24,168 bases of DNA from UBA1783 sp964449115 (GTDB lineage: Bacteria; Bacillota_I; Bacilli_A; Erysipelotrichales; Erysipelotrichaceae). The stretch spans positions 1-24,168 of the forward strand of contig CAYUXW010000027.1 of assembly GCA_964449115.1 (NCBI GenBank), written 5' to 3'. This document shows positions 17,717 to 24,168 of this stretch, one piece after another. A model generated the notes under the pieces. It was not told where the DNA came from. It searched no databases and saw nothing but the letters and a program-made list of their open reading frames with translations. The position numbers were made by a program, and so were the translations under genes. How positions within the stretch are numbered: position 1 is the stretch's first letter; every line of letters begins with the position of its first letter.

Positions 17717-17745
17717 TTTACATCAGAATTTTGCTGCTATATCAT
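17717..17745 (+). promoter_or_regulatory. promoter of the lipoprotein gene
   Basis: TTTACA (-35, 17717-17722, 5 of 6), a 17-base spacer and TATCAT (-10, 17740-17745, 5 of 6) lie 33 bases before the ATG at 17779. It is back to back with the TetR promoter. Confidence 0.6.
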
Positions 17746-17778
17746 TTATATCAGCTAGGTAAATGAGAGGTTTTGATT

Positions 17779-18282
17779 ATGAAATTTAAAAACAGAATTT
17801 TTCTGACACTGATTATTTTTATGGTTTTACTAACTGGTTGTTTTAAAAAGGACAAAGAAAACGAAGATCACAATCAGCACGATACACAATATGAAGCCAA
17901 CGTAGATGATTTTATTGATAACTTTAACGATAATCATCCTGGCTATGAACTGCTGGATTGTCTTATTGCAACAGAAGAAAATGCGCCTATTAAAGTAGTG
18001 GTAGTTGCTTTTAATAAGGATAAAAATTCTTCTGCTAACCTCTTCTTTCTTTTTGATAACAACCACTGGGGCAATGTTTTTTTGGCAGAAAATATTCACG
18101 CTTACTATCGACAGGAAGATGGTTTGCGTCTTGAAAAAAATGTTGTTTTCTTTTCTGCAAATTTGGAAATTTCCTATGGAGAATACGAGATTCATGATTT
18201 CCAGATTACTGTAAGTAGAATTGATGATTCAGAACCATATGGCATAAGTTATACAAGTACAGAAACTATTCGCCAAAAATAA
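17779..18282 (+). CDS. small predicted lipoprotein of unknown function
   Basis: The 167-residue protein begins with a basic stretch, a hydrophobic helix and a lipobox LTGC, so Cys21 should be lipidated after signal peptidase II cleavage and the protein should be anchored on the outer face of the membrane. The mature part (about 147 residues) is acidic near its start, then alternates hydrophobic strands (for example IKVVVVAFNKD, NLFFLFDNN), suggesting a compact beta-rich domain. I recognise no family. The frame could open at a TTG at 17773, but the GAGAGG site at 17765-17770 is spaced properly only for the ATG at 17779. It is divergent from the tetR-ABC operon with shared repeated elements, so a joint envelope role is plausible but inferred. 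Confidence 0.8.
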   Translation: MKFKNRIFLTLIIFMVLLTGCFKKDKENEDHNQHDTQYEANVDDFIDNFNDNHPGYELLDCLIATEENAPIKVVVVAFNKDKNSSANLFFLFDNNHWGNVFLAENIHAYYRQEDGLRLEKNVVFFSANLEISYGEYEIHDFQITVSRIDDSEPYGISYTSTETIRQK

Positions 18283-18318
18283 AGGACAATGGCCAAAAGT
18301 GCCGTTGTCCTATTTTTT
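18283..18318. terminator. rho-independent terminator between the lipoprotein gene and the aldolase gene
   Basis: An 11-bp stem with one G-T pair (AGGACAATGGC at 18283-18293, right arm 18301-18311) and a 7-base loop is followed on the plus strand by ATTTTTT. It starts right after the lipoprotein stop codon. The minus strand after the stem is also T-rich, so it probably ends the convergent aldolase operon too. Confidence 0.88.
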
Positions 18319-18338
18319 AAATTTGAGACTTTATTATC

Positions 18339-19001
18339 CTATATTAAAGTCTTTTTATTGTACGCTTTATACCAGTTGTTAGTGAAAGCGTTGATAGCAT
18401 CATCAGTTACAGGGCTTAGATACATCAAGTCAGCTATGTCAACTGGAAGAGTAACTGAAGCAATGCCATTTCTTATCAGCTGTTTTACCTGATCAGTATT
18501 TTTTAGTGAAGCAGCAATAATTTCAGTATCTAAATTATTGGCCTCAAGCATTTGCTGCAACGCTACTGTTTCTTCAATACCATCAGTATAGTTACTCATC
18601 TTATTAACATATGGTGCTAAATATTCTGCTCCATTTAAAGCCGCCACAAACCCCTGATTGGCATTAAGGATGGCGGTAGCCAATATTTTGATACCTTCCT
18701 GATGTAAAGTTTTAATAGCCTTTAAACCATCTGCAGTAACAGGAATTTTTACTGCTGTATTTTTTCTTAAAGAAGCAATGTATCTTCCTTCTTCAACCAT
18801 TGACTGGTAGTCAGTAGAAACCACCTGAATAAATAACATCTGCTCTTCATTCAATACCGCATCAATTTCTTTAATTACTTCTTCAAACGGCTTGTTTTCC
18901 CTGGTGATAATTGTTGGGTTTGTTGTTACACCCCAAACATTTAAAATTTCACATAATCTCTTGATTTCTTTAGCATTAGCTGTATCAATTACTAATTTCA
19001 T
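18339..19001 (-). CDS. fsa: fructose-6-phosphate aldolase / transaldolase-like protein
   Basis: This 220-residue class I aldolase of the small transaldolase (TalC/FSA) family matches the length of E. coli FSA. Visible landmarks are GVTTNPTII (24-32), the Schiff-base Lys85 in AVKIPVTADGL and GAEYLAPYVNKM. Gln59 and Tyr131 occupy the positions that, as I recall from studies of E. coli enzymes, distinguish fructose-6-phosphate aldolase (Gln, Tyr) from transaldolase (Glu, Phe). FSA reversibly cleaves fructose-6-phosphate to dihydroxyacetone and glyceraldehyde-3-phosphate, but related enzymes accept other sugar phosphates. A GGAGG site overlaps the stop of the kinase gene 9 bases upstream, so it is the third gene of the hydrolase-kinase-aldolase operon. 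The family is certain and the exact reaction is inferred. Confidence 0.9.
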   Translation of the reverse strand: MKLVIDTANAKEIKRLCEILNVWGVTTNPTIITRENKPFEEVIKEIDAVLNEEQMLFIQVVSTDYQSMVEEGRYIASLRKNTAVKIPVTADGLKAIKTLHQEGIKILATAILNANQGFVAALNGAEYLAPYVNKMSNYTDGIEETVALQQMLEANNLDTEIIAASLKNTDQVKQLIRNGIASVTLPVDIADLMYLSPVTDDAINAFTNNWYKAYNKKTLI

Positions 19002-19010
19002 ATTTCCTCC

Positions 19011-19925
19011 TTAAAAATTATTATTTTCTGCCAACTCAAACAGCTGTTCTTCTGTTAATGTTCCGCTGTTTCCCCCAACTACTGTACAGGCATATCCACC
19101 ATTTACTGTTGCTAGCTTTAAGCAGGCTTCATAATCATAGCCTTTATTTAAAAAATGTAAGAAGCATCCAGCAAAAGCATCTCCTGCTCCAGTAGAATCA
19201 ACTACTTCTACTTTCATCGCCTTAGAGTAGTATTTATTATCTTTTGTGTAGCAATAGGCCCCGTTGGCTCCATCAGTTACACAGATAAACTGCATTTTAT
19301 CTTCCAAAAGATTTCTAACATCATAGCCTAATGCAGCACACAGTCTTTGATATGATTGTTTATTTATAAACAGTCCATCAGCCAAATCGGCAATCATCAG
19401 CGCTTCCTTTACATTGGTGTATTGACTTGCGCCATCAAAAATCAATTTAGCTCCATTTTCTTTAGCCTCCAATAAACAGTCAAACTGCTCAAAAGAAAGA
19501 TTTAAGGTGTGCATTAAACTATAAATAATTGATGAATCGTCTAACAGTTTTTGCATTTCATTATTGACAACAAAAAATGGTCTTTTCGGTTCAATAACAA
19601 AAATACACTTTTCATCGTTACATTGCATAATCAGACAACTGCCATTTATCACATCATGGCCATATTGCAGATTAGAAACATCAACCTTTTTCTTTTTTAA
19701 CTCATCCACAAGCCAAATGGTCTTTTCATCATCCGCTTTTAAGTAATCTAATACTTTAACCTTACTGCCTAAAGAAGCACTGATGGCTGCTGCATTTAAA
19801 ACACAGCCTCCAACTTTATCACCCAAAGGTTTAGCCATGGTTACATCTCCAGCATTAGGAAAAGCTTCTACTTCATAAAAACTATCAATGTCACTTCCGG
19901 CAATCATCAACATATGTTTATTCAT
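19011..19925 (-). CDS. PfkB-family carbohydrate/nucleoside kinase
   Basis: The 304-residue protein has the ribokinase fold. An N-terminal substrate region contains GDKVGGCVLNAAAISASLG (35-53). A C-terminal VVDSTGAGDAFAG (241-253) contains the catalytic base Asp249 and the anion hole. Length is typical. The sugar-binding GG motif is less like true ribokinase (GGCVLN rather than GGKGAN), and the usual NxxE motif reads NKQS (188-191), so I do not assign ribose, fructose or adenosine as substrate. The ATG overlaps the stop of the upstream ADP-ribosylglycohydrolase-like gene by 8 bases (ATGAATAA) and has only a weak ribosome binding site, implying coupled translation. It probably phosphorylates the sugar released by that hydrolase. 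Confidence 0.9.
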   Translation of the reverse strand: MNKHMLMIAGSDIDSFYEVEAFPNAGDVTMAKPLGDKVGGCVLNAAAISASLGSKVKVLDYLKADDEKTIWLVDELKKKKVDVSNLQYGHDVINGSCLIMQCNDEKCIFVIEPKRPFFVVNNEMQKLLDDSSIIYSLMHTLNLSFEQFDCLLEAKENGAKLIFDGASQYTNVKEALMIADLADGLFINKQSYQRLCAALGYDVRNLLEDKMQFICVTDGANGAYCYTKDNKYYSKAMKVEVVDSTGAGDAFAGCFLHFLNKGYDYEACLKLATVNGGYACTVVGGNSGTLTEEQLFELAENNNF

Positions 19926-20916
19926 ATAGCTGTCCCAATTTATCTGCGATATATTCTAAATCAAATCTGTTTACCTGATTAATTAAATCTAGTTGCTTTT
20001 TATTGTAATAGCTGCTTAAGGTTCCGCACATAGCACCTGCAATAGTAGCAATCGTATCAGTATCATTACCGATATTTACAGCAGCAATTACTGCTTTTTC
20101 CACATCACCATCACTGGCTACCAGCAGTCCAAAAGCTGTCGGGACCGCTTCAGCTGCTGAAAGACCACAGCCAATAAGATCCGATAGTTCCTGCATTGTA
20201 TTTACGATGTCATCTTTGCATCTTTTTGCGATATTAACCGCTAAAAGAATTCTTTTATAAACTGAAGGATTAGCTAATTGAATCCCGTGTTTTTCACCTT
20301 CCAAAGCTCCTTTTAAGCCCGCCTCAACCATTGAATCTATTGTGGCATTTTCATTTAATGCCTCAGCTACTGCTGCCGCTACCGCACAGGCACCACTTAA
20401 GGCTGTACTGTTGTTGTGGGTTGGTTTGCAGATGGTAATTGCATCCTTGATGGCTTTATCAATATCACCACCACTGGCTAAACCAACTGGAGCTATTTTC
20501 ATCGCTCCGCCATTTGTTCCTTTCAAGTTGTCATACGCTGGCTTAAAAACATCAGGATTAGATTCTTCTTTACCTAATATTCTATTAATTGCAGCGCAGG
20601 TTGTTGGACCGGCAAGTTTATAATATGGTGTCTTTGACCAGTTTATTAAAGCAGCATGAGCAGTAGTATTGTTTATTATTCCCTTATGATTAATAATCGC
20701 CATAGCTGTATAGTAAGCTAATGAAAAATCATCGGTAACACTTCCTCTTTTAAATCCTCTGGCAAAAACATCATCTGGAGGAGCAATAAAATCCATTACA
20801 AAACCACCAAATCTTTCTTTTATCTGGTCAGTGTTTCTAGTTTCGGTGGCTGCTCCCATAGCATCTCCTACAGCTGCCGCTAATAGTCCACCTAAAATCT
20901 TTTTATAATTGCTCAT
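19918..20916 (-). CDS. ADP-ribosylglycohydrolase-family protein
   Basis: The 332-residue protein has the all-helical ADP-ribosylglycohydrolase (DraG/ARH) fold: GGLLAAAVGDAMGAATE (9-25), the metal-binding VTDDFS (60-65), NGGAMKIAPVGL (135-146), PTHNNS (165-170) and the C-terminal NIGNDTDTIATIAGAMCG (281-298). The Asp residues of TDD and GNDTDT are the usual dinuclear Mg ligands. Members remove ADP-ribose from proteins or cleave other ribosyl compounds. With a sugar kinase and an aldolase downstream, a small-molecule glycoside substrate is more likely here. E. coli yegU-yegV is a similar hydrolase-kinase pair, from memory. The frame extends to 20970, but AAAGGAAG before the ATG at 20916 and the conserved N-terminus fix the start there. 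Confidence 0.9.
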   Translation of the reverse strand: MSNYKKILGGLLAAAVGDAMGAATETRNTDQIKERFGGFVMDFIAPPDDVFARGFKRGSVTDDFSLAYYTAMAIINHKGIINNTTAHAALINWSKTPYYKLAGPTTCAAINRILGKEESNPDVFKPAYDNLKGTNGGAMKIAPVGLASGGDIDKAIKDAITICKPTHNNSTALSGACAVAAAVAEALNENATIDSMVEAGLKGALEGEKHGIQLANPSVYKRILLAVNIAKRCKDDIVNTMQELSDLIGCGLSAAEAVPTAFGLLVASDGDVEKAVIAAVNIGNDTDTIATIAGAMCGTLSSYYNKKQLDLINQVNRFDLEYIADKLGQLYE

Positions 20917-20940
20917 ACTTATTCTTCCTTTGACAAAGTT

Positions 20941-20949
20941 ATTATAACA
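20941..20949 (-). promoter_or_regulatory. extended -10 promoter of the hydrolase-kinase-aldolase operon
   Basis: On the minus strand, TGTTATAAT is a perfect extended -10 (TATAAT at 20941-20946, TG at 20948-20949), 24 bases before the ATG at 20916. No good -35 is visible, which is normal for extended -10 promoters. It sits directly after the T-run of the upstream operon's terminator. Confidence 0.6.
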
Positions 20950-20994
20950 AAAAAAGACAATTAATCTCATCTATTCAGATGATTTTGTTGTCTT
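20949..20994 (-). terminator. rho-independent terminator of the tldD-pmbA-M28 operon
   Basis: On the minus strand an outer 7-bp stem (AAGACAA, 20988-20994, with TTGTCTT, 20954-20960) encloses an inner 6-bp stem (TCATCT / AGATGA) with a GAAT loop. It is followed by a T-run that ends at 20949, about 22 bases after the M28 peptidase stop. Confidence 0.7.
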
Positions 20995-21016
20995 AATCCT
21001 AAAATAATCAAGCCTT

Positions 21017-22267
21017 TTATTCTTCAGTAAGTTTTTCATTTAAATATTTTTCAACTTTTTTTGCCATATTGTCTGGCATTTCTCTTGGAACAGGGAAAAC
21101 ATAGCCGTTAATCATCCTTTGGGCAAACACCCTGACAAATTCAGCTGTACGATGTAAATTTTTTGAATCCATAAAGAACAGTTGATCATAACGGTCATGA
21201 ATATAGGCCTGTCCACTGCCACCAAATCTGGCAAAAGAGACAGTTGGAATACCCTTGCCCGCAAATGGCATATTGTCTGAAGAATAGATATCCTGACTTA
21301 CCTTTACTTCGAAGCCTTTTTCTTTAGCTAAATAATCAATGTAGTTGACTAAACTTTCTGGTCCGGTAACTACTGCCACATCACTGCCTAAAACTGGTCC
21401 TGCCACATCAACATTGATATTCAAAACAACTTTTTCTATTGTGTCTCCATTATTTTTCACATGATATAAAGAACCCAAAAGACCTCTTTCCTCGGAACCA
21501 CACCAAACAAATCTGATAGTTCTATTTGGTTTATTATTCAAAAAGTAATAATAAAGTTCCATCAGAATAACACTTCCAGCTCCATTGTCATAAACGCCAG
21601 AAGAATACTCAACTGAATCATAGTGAGCTGTAAAAACTATTATTTCATCAGGATTGATTTCTCCTTTTATTTCTGTAACGACATTTTGAGATTTTATTTT
21701 AAAGGTCTCTTGCTGAACGTTTAAAGTAACTTCTTCAGGATTTTCTAAAACCAATTCCATAGCATCATGAATTGTCATGTGAACACCTGGAATATTTCCT
21801 TTTTCTCTTTGTGGTGATCTCAACTCTCGGCTTTCTAAATCGGTTACTTCTCTAGCTTCTTTTAATTCACCAGAAAAAGTTATAAATCCTACCGCTTTAC
21901 CTTCAAGAAGCTTTTCATAAGTTTTCATTTTCAAGTAGCCATTGACTAAAATTATCTTACCTTCACAGTTTTTAATACCTACTGCGTTATCAGTTGAAAG
22001 ATAGTAGAACGGTGCTCTAAGTCCATCTTCAGGGGTGTTAGCACATTGATAGTAAGCTGTAACGTTATATTCTTTATCAGCTGTTTTTAAACTTGCTTTA
22101 TTTACTTTTTGCCAGTCAACCTCAAATTCTTCAATAAAAGCTCCGTTACCTGTTTTTTCTATTGTTTCCTTCAGTATCAAAGCAGCTTTCTTTTCCTCTT
22201 TAGAACCACCCACTCTACTGAAGCCAATCTTTTCAAGCAGTTGCCATTGTCTTTTTTCATTAATCAT
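21017..22267 (-). CDS. M28-family metallo-aminopeptidase
   Basis: The 416-residue protein is a co-catalytic zinc peptidase of family M28. The metal ligands can be placed: His215 and Asp217 region in TAHYDS, Asp227 in YDNGAGS, the Glu259-Glu260 pair in GSEERG, Asp287 in NVDVAG and His357 in YIHDRYD. A PA-like insert precedes the catalytic domain (about residues 75-185). There is no signal peptide or membrane segment, so it should be cytoplasmic and trim peptides from the N-terminus. It follows pmbA with a 2-base gap and an AGGT-type ribosome binding site at the end of pmbA. With TldD/TldE it probably forms a peptide breakdown or maturation unit. Family certain, substrate unknown. Confidence 0.92.
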   Translation of the reverse strand: MINEKRQWQLLEKIGFSRVGGSKEEKKAALILKETIEKTGNGAFIEEFEVDWQKVNKASLKTADKEYNVTAYYQCANTPEDGLRAPFYYLSTDNAVGIKNCEGKIILVNGYLKMKTYEKLLEGKAVGFITFSGELKEAREVTDLESRELRSPQREKGNIPGVHMTIHDAMELVLENPEEVTLNVQQETFKIKSQNVVTEIKGEINPDEIIVFTAHYDSVEYSSGVYDNGAGSVILMELYYYFLNNKPNRTIRFVWCGSEERGLLGSLYHVKNNGDTIEKVVLNINVDVAGPVLGSDVAVVTGPESLVNYIDYLAKEKGFEVKVSQDIYSSDNMPFAGKGIPTVSFARFGGSGQAYIHDRYDQLFFMDSKNLHRTAEFVRVFAQRMINGYVFPVPREMPDNMAKKVEKYLNEKLTEE

Positions 22268-22269
22268 AA

Positions 22270-23595
22270 TTATTTACCTGATACCGCGATTTTCTTGACT
22301 AGAATTGAAGGCATCTCATACCCATTTAATTGCAGTTCTGTATCTTTGCCAACCGCAATTACTTCCTTGAAAACATCAAAGATATTTCCAGCAATCGTAA
22401 TTAATGCCACTGGTTGTCCTTTTTTACCATCTTCAATCAAAAACCCACTGGCACTCAGTGAAAAGTTTCCTGATTGAGGATGCAAACCGGCATGAGTACC
22501 TTCTACTTCCTCGATATATATTCCCTTTCCTGTTTTTTCTAAAAGTTGTTGTTTATTTAATTTCCCTGGTTTCATTGCTATATTGATGAATCCAGTCGAT
22601 ATTTTATCTCTTGATTTATAGCCATTACCTGTTGATTCAACATTGTCCTTATAAGCTGTCTGCAAATTATAGGCATAGGTTTTAAGCACACCATTTTTAA
22701 TTATTGTTTTATCAAAGGTTGCCACACCTTCATCATCAAAATATCTAAAAAATGGATTTCTTTTTAATGGTGATTCTGTAACAGTAACCTTACTTGAACA
22801 TATTTTCTTTTCCAACTTATCAGCTAACAGTGATGTTTTTTTCTGAACCTGTTCAGCTGAAACGCTTGACAGCAGAGCTGATAGCAGTGAACCTGTAACT
22901 TTTGGCGATAATACACATCTGTATTTACCAGAAGCACATGGACTAGAGCCAAATTGTACAATTGTCTTGTCAGCAACCTCCTGAGCAAACTGTTTTTCAT
23001 CTAATTTTTCTAAATCATTAACAAAGCGATAAACTCTACCAACCTTTGTTTCACCTTTTTCATCTTTAGCGGTTGCTATAGAATAAACTAAGGCATAATT
23101 TGTTTTAGAATTCAATTTTAAACCATAAGAATTTAAAATAGTGTATTCTTCTTTTTCTTCCTGATAATATGTTTGAACATTCTCAATCAGATTGTTGACG
23201 TTTTTAACTGCTTGATACACTTGTTCAGTCTTTTTAATTTTTTCCTTCGCTGAAGTGGAATCTAATTTTTTATTAAATACATTTTTCCTCTTATAGTTTT
23301 TTGACCCTTTAAAAATAAATGGTTTATCTTCGCTATCTAACAACATAGCGTTTTCTTTAATGCGCGAGATAACATAATCCACCGTATTTTTATCAAATTT
23401 TTCACTTTCAACAGTTCCCATTTGACCATTGTAAATACCTCTGGCAGATATTATAAACGAATCACTCATCTTATAAGAATTGATTTCATCTTTGAAGAAG
23501 GAAAACGAGAAACGACTTGATTTTTTAATTGTCAGCTCTAAAGCTTCTATGTTTTCTTCTTCAGCTTTTTTAAAAAATTTACTATATTTAACCAT
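22270..23595 (-). CDS. pmbA: TldE/PmbA, non-catalytic partner of metalloprotease TldD
   Basis: The 441-residue protein belongs to the TldD/PmbA family and is the TldE half. The C-terminal region GTHAGLHPQSGNFSLSASGFLIEDG (about 374-398) and ITIAGN (about 407-412) match the PmbA pattern, and no HExxxH zinc motif is present. TldE pairs with TldD to form a protease whose only metal site is in TldD. In E. coli the pair matures microcin B17 and degrades CcdA, and it cleaves unfolded peptides. The frame opens at 23622, but an AAAGGAG site about 9 bases before the ATG at 23595 fixes the start. That start overlaps the tldD stop by 8 bases (ATGGTTAA), so the two subunits are made together. Confidence 0.92.
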   Translation of the reverse strand: MVKYSKFFKKAEEENIEALELTIKKSSRFSFSFFKDEINSYKMSDSFIISARGIYNGQMGTVESEKFDKNTVDYVISRIKENAMLLDSEDKPFIFKGSKNYKRKNVFNKKLDSTSAKEKIKKTEQVYQAVKNVNNLIENVQTYYQEEKEEYTILNSYGLKLNSKTNYALVYSIATAKDEKGETKVGRVYRFVNDLEKLDEKQFAQEVADKTIVQFGSSPCASGKYRCVLSPKVTGSLLSALLSSVSAEQVQKKTSLLADKLEKKICSSKVTVTESPLKRNPFFRYFDDEGVATFDKTIIKNGVLKTYAYNLQTAYKDNVESTGNGYKSRDKISTGFINIAMKPGKLNKQQLLEKTGKGIYIEEVEGTHAGLHPQSGNFSLSASGFLIEDGKKGQPVALITIAGNIFDVFKEVIAVGKDTELQLNGYEMPSILVKKIAVSGK

Positions 23596-24168
23596 TTTTA
23601 TCAGCTCCTTTTGTCCCACCAACAGTAATTTCGCTTACTCTGATTGTTGGTTGGCCAACGTCAGCTGGAATATAGCCTGAACTTGCTCCACACATTCCCT
23701 GCTCTCTTTCCAAATCGTTTCCGACCATATCGATATGCGAGAGAACTTCTTTTCCTGAACCGATTAAACTCGCTCCTTTAATTGGATGAAGCAGTTTTCC
23801 GTTTTTAATCAGGTATCCTTCGTTAACGGCAAAGTTAAATTCTCCAGAAGCTGGATTGACACTTCCCCCACCCATTCTTTTAGCATATATTCCATATTCA
23901 GTGTTAGCGATGATTTCCTCTGGTGTCGACTTGCCTGGCAAAATAAAGGTATTACTCATCCTGCTGGTTGGCTCATACTTATATGACTCTCTTCTGCATG
24001 ATCCGTTTCCCTTCTCATTCATTCTTCGCCCATTAAAATCATCTATCAGATAGGAATTCAATATTCCATTTTTAATTAAGACATTTATTTGCGTTTTATT
24101 TCCCTCATCATCAATATTCCCTGAACCCCAGGCTCCATCAATTGTACCATCATCGACAGCACTGACAA
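23588..24168 (-). CDS. tldD: TldD metalloprotease subunit, C-terminal part (runs off the window)
   Basis: This is the C-terminal roughly 193 residues of TldD; the start lies beyond 24168. A TTG at 24061 could be taken for a start, but the frame stays open to the edge and reads SAVDDGTIDGAWGSGNIDDEG and then LIDDFNGRRM, which match the TldD consensus, so the TTG is internal. Downstream, GGGSVNPASGEFNFAVNEGYLI and GMCGASSGYIPADVGQP are typical. The Cys of GMCG corresponds to the zinc-ligand Cys of E. coli TldD. The HExxxH motif that supplies the two His ligands should be outside the window. It is upstream of and overlapping pmbA, so the protease pair is complete across the edge. Confidence 0.9.
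   Translation of the reverse strand, partial: VSAVDDGTIDGAWGSGNIDDEGNKTQINVLIKNGILNSYLIDDFNGRRMNEKGNGSCRRESYKYEPTSRMSNTFILPGKSTPEEIIANTEYGIYAKRMGGGSVNPASGEFNFAVNEGYLIKNGKLLHPIKGASLIGSGKEVLSHIDMVGNDLEREQGMCGASSGYIPADVGQPTIRVSEITVGGTKGADKNG

Larger units (their letters stand above)
17628..17720. promoter_or_regulatory. candidate TetR operator array between tetR and the lipoprotein gene
   Basis: Four related 12-base elements are visible: TAAACTCCTGTT (17628-17639), TATACACCTTTT (17649-17660), TAAACACCTGTT (17671-17682) and, in the opposite orientation, AACAGGTATTTA (17709-17720). The first three start 21 and 22 bases apart, two helical turns. The second overlaps the TetR -10, the third its -35 and the fourth the -35 of the divergent lipoprotein gene. 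The element has a partly palindromic core (AACA-CC-TGTT). Part of the first copy is also the ribosome binding site, so its similarity may be partly incidental. Confidence 0.6.

Noticed and set aside
17830..18195. Minus-strand 121-codon frame, hydrophobic
   Set aside because: It is antisense to the lipoprotein gene, which has a lipobox, a ribosome binding site, a promoter and a terminator. The antisense frame has none of these.
20916..20970. N-terminal extension of the ADP-ribosylglycohydrolase-like protein
   Set aside because: The extension would overlap the extended -10 promoter and lacks a ribosome binding site, while the ATG at 20916 has one and begins at the conserved domain.
22109..22477. 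Plus-strand 122-codon frame
   Set aside because: It lies antisense across the M28 peptidase and pmbA junction, both clear family members, and has no ribosome binding site or recognisable product.
24059..24061. TTG as the start of a short TldD-like protein
   Set aside because: The same frame stays open to the window edge and continues the TldD consensus, so the gene is cut by the window and is not a truncated pseudogene.
1..24168. CRISPR array, tRNA, rRNA, riboswitch or insertion sequence
   Set aside because: I looked through all intergenic gaps, none above about 160 bases, and saw no spaced repeat array, cloverleaf, conserved RNA motif or transposase.

Overview
The window reads as chromosomal DNA of a low-GC Gram-positive bacterium (Firmicutes/Bacillota). 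I would guess an anaerobic gut lineage of the Erysipelotrichia or Clostridia type, but this rests only on AT-rich sequence, GGAGG-type ribosome binding sites, the standard genetic code (TGA is a stop, TGG is Trp) and a GlgC plus GlgD pair, which is a Firmicutes trait. Genes are packed with almost no spacers. No gap exceeds about 160 bases, and I saw no tRNA, rRNA, CRISPR array, insertion sequence or prophage. Several start codons given here lie downstream of the longest reading frame because a clear ribosome binding site sits there.

Layout. A LysR-type regulator (64-954, + strand) converges on the minus-strand genes across a bidirectional terminator. From 12851 down to 1053 a minus-strand cluster encodes glycogen metabolism in the order glgB, glgP, pulA, ung, folC, glgC, glgD, glgA. 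Branching (GlgB), phosphorolysis (GlgP), debranching (PulA), ADP-glucose supply (GlgC with the degenerate partner GlgD) and chain elongation (GlgA) are all present. The DNA-repair gene ung and the folate gene folC sit in the middle with 0-1 base junctions. A near-consensus promoter at the end of folC can drive glgC-glgD-glgA separately.

Upstream of glgB lies a TetR regulator, an ABC ATPase and a very large FtsX/MacB-type permease with a long extracytoplasmic coiled coil (17622-12928). This unit is divergent from a small lipoprotein gene (17779-18282). The shared intergenic region carries back-to-back promoters and at least three, probably four, copies of a TAAACNCCTGTT-like element, a strong candidate for the TetR operator. 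No terminator is evident between the permease and glgB, so the whole TetR-to-glgA stretch could be read through.

From 20916 to 18339 a second minus-strand operon encodes an ADP-ribosylglycohydrolase-fold hydrolase, a PfkB-family sugar/nucleoside kinase and a fructose-6-phosphate-aldolase-type enzyme. Together they look like an uncharacterised hydrolyse-phosphorylate-cleave route for a glycoside. Its promoter is fused to the terminator of a third minus-strand operon, tldD-tldE(pmbA)-M28 aminopeptidase (24168-21017). That operon is probably a peptide-processing or peptide-degrading unit, and its tldD runs off the right edge of the window.
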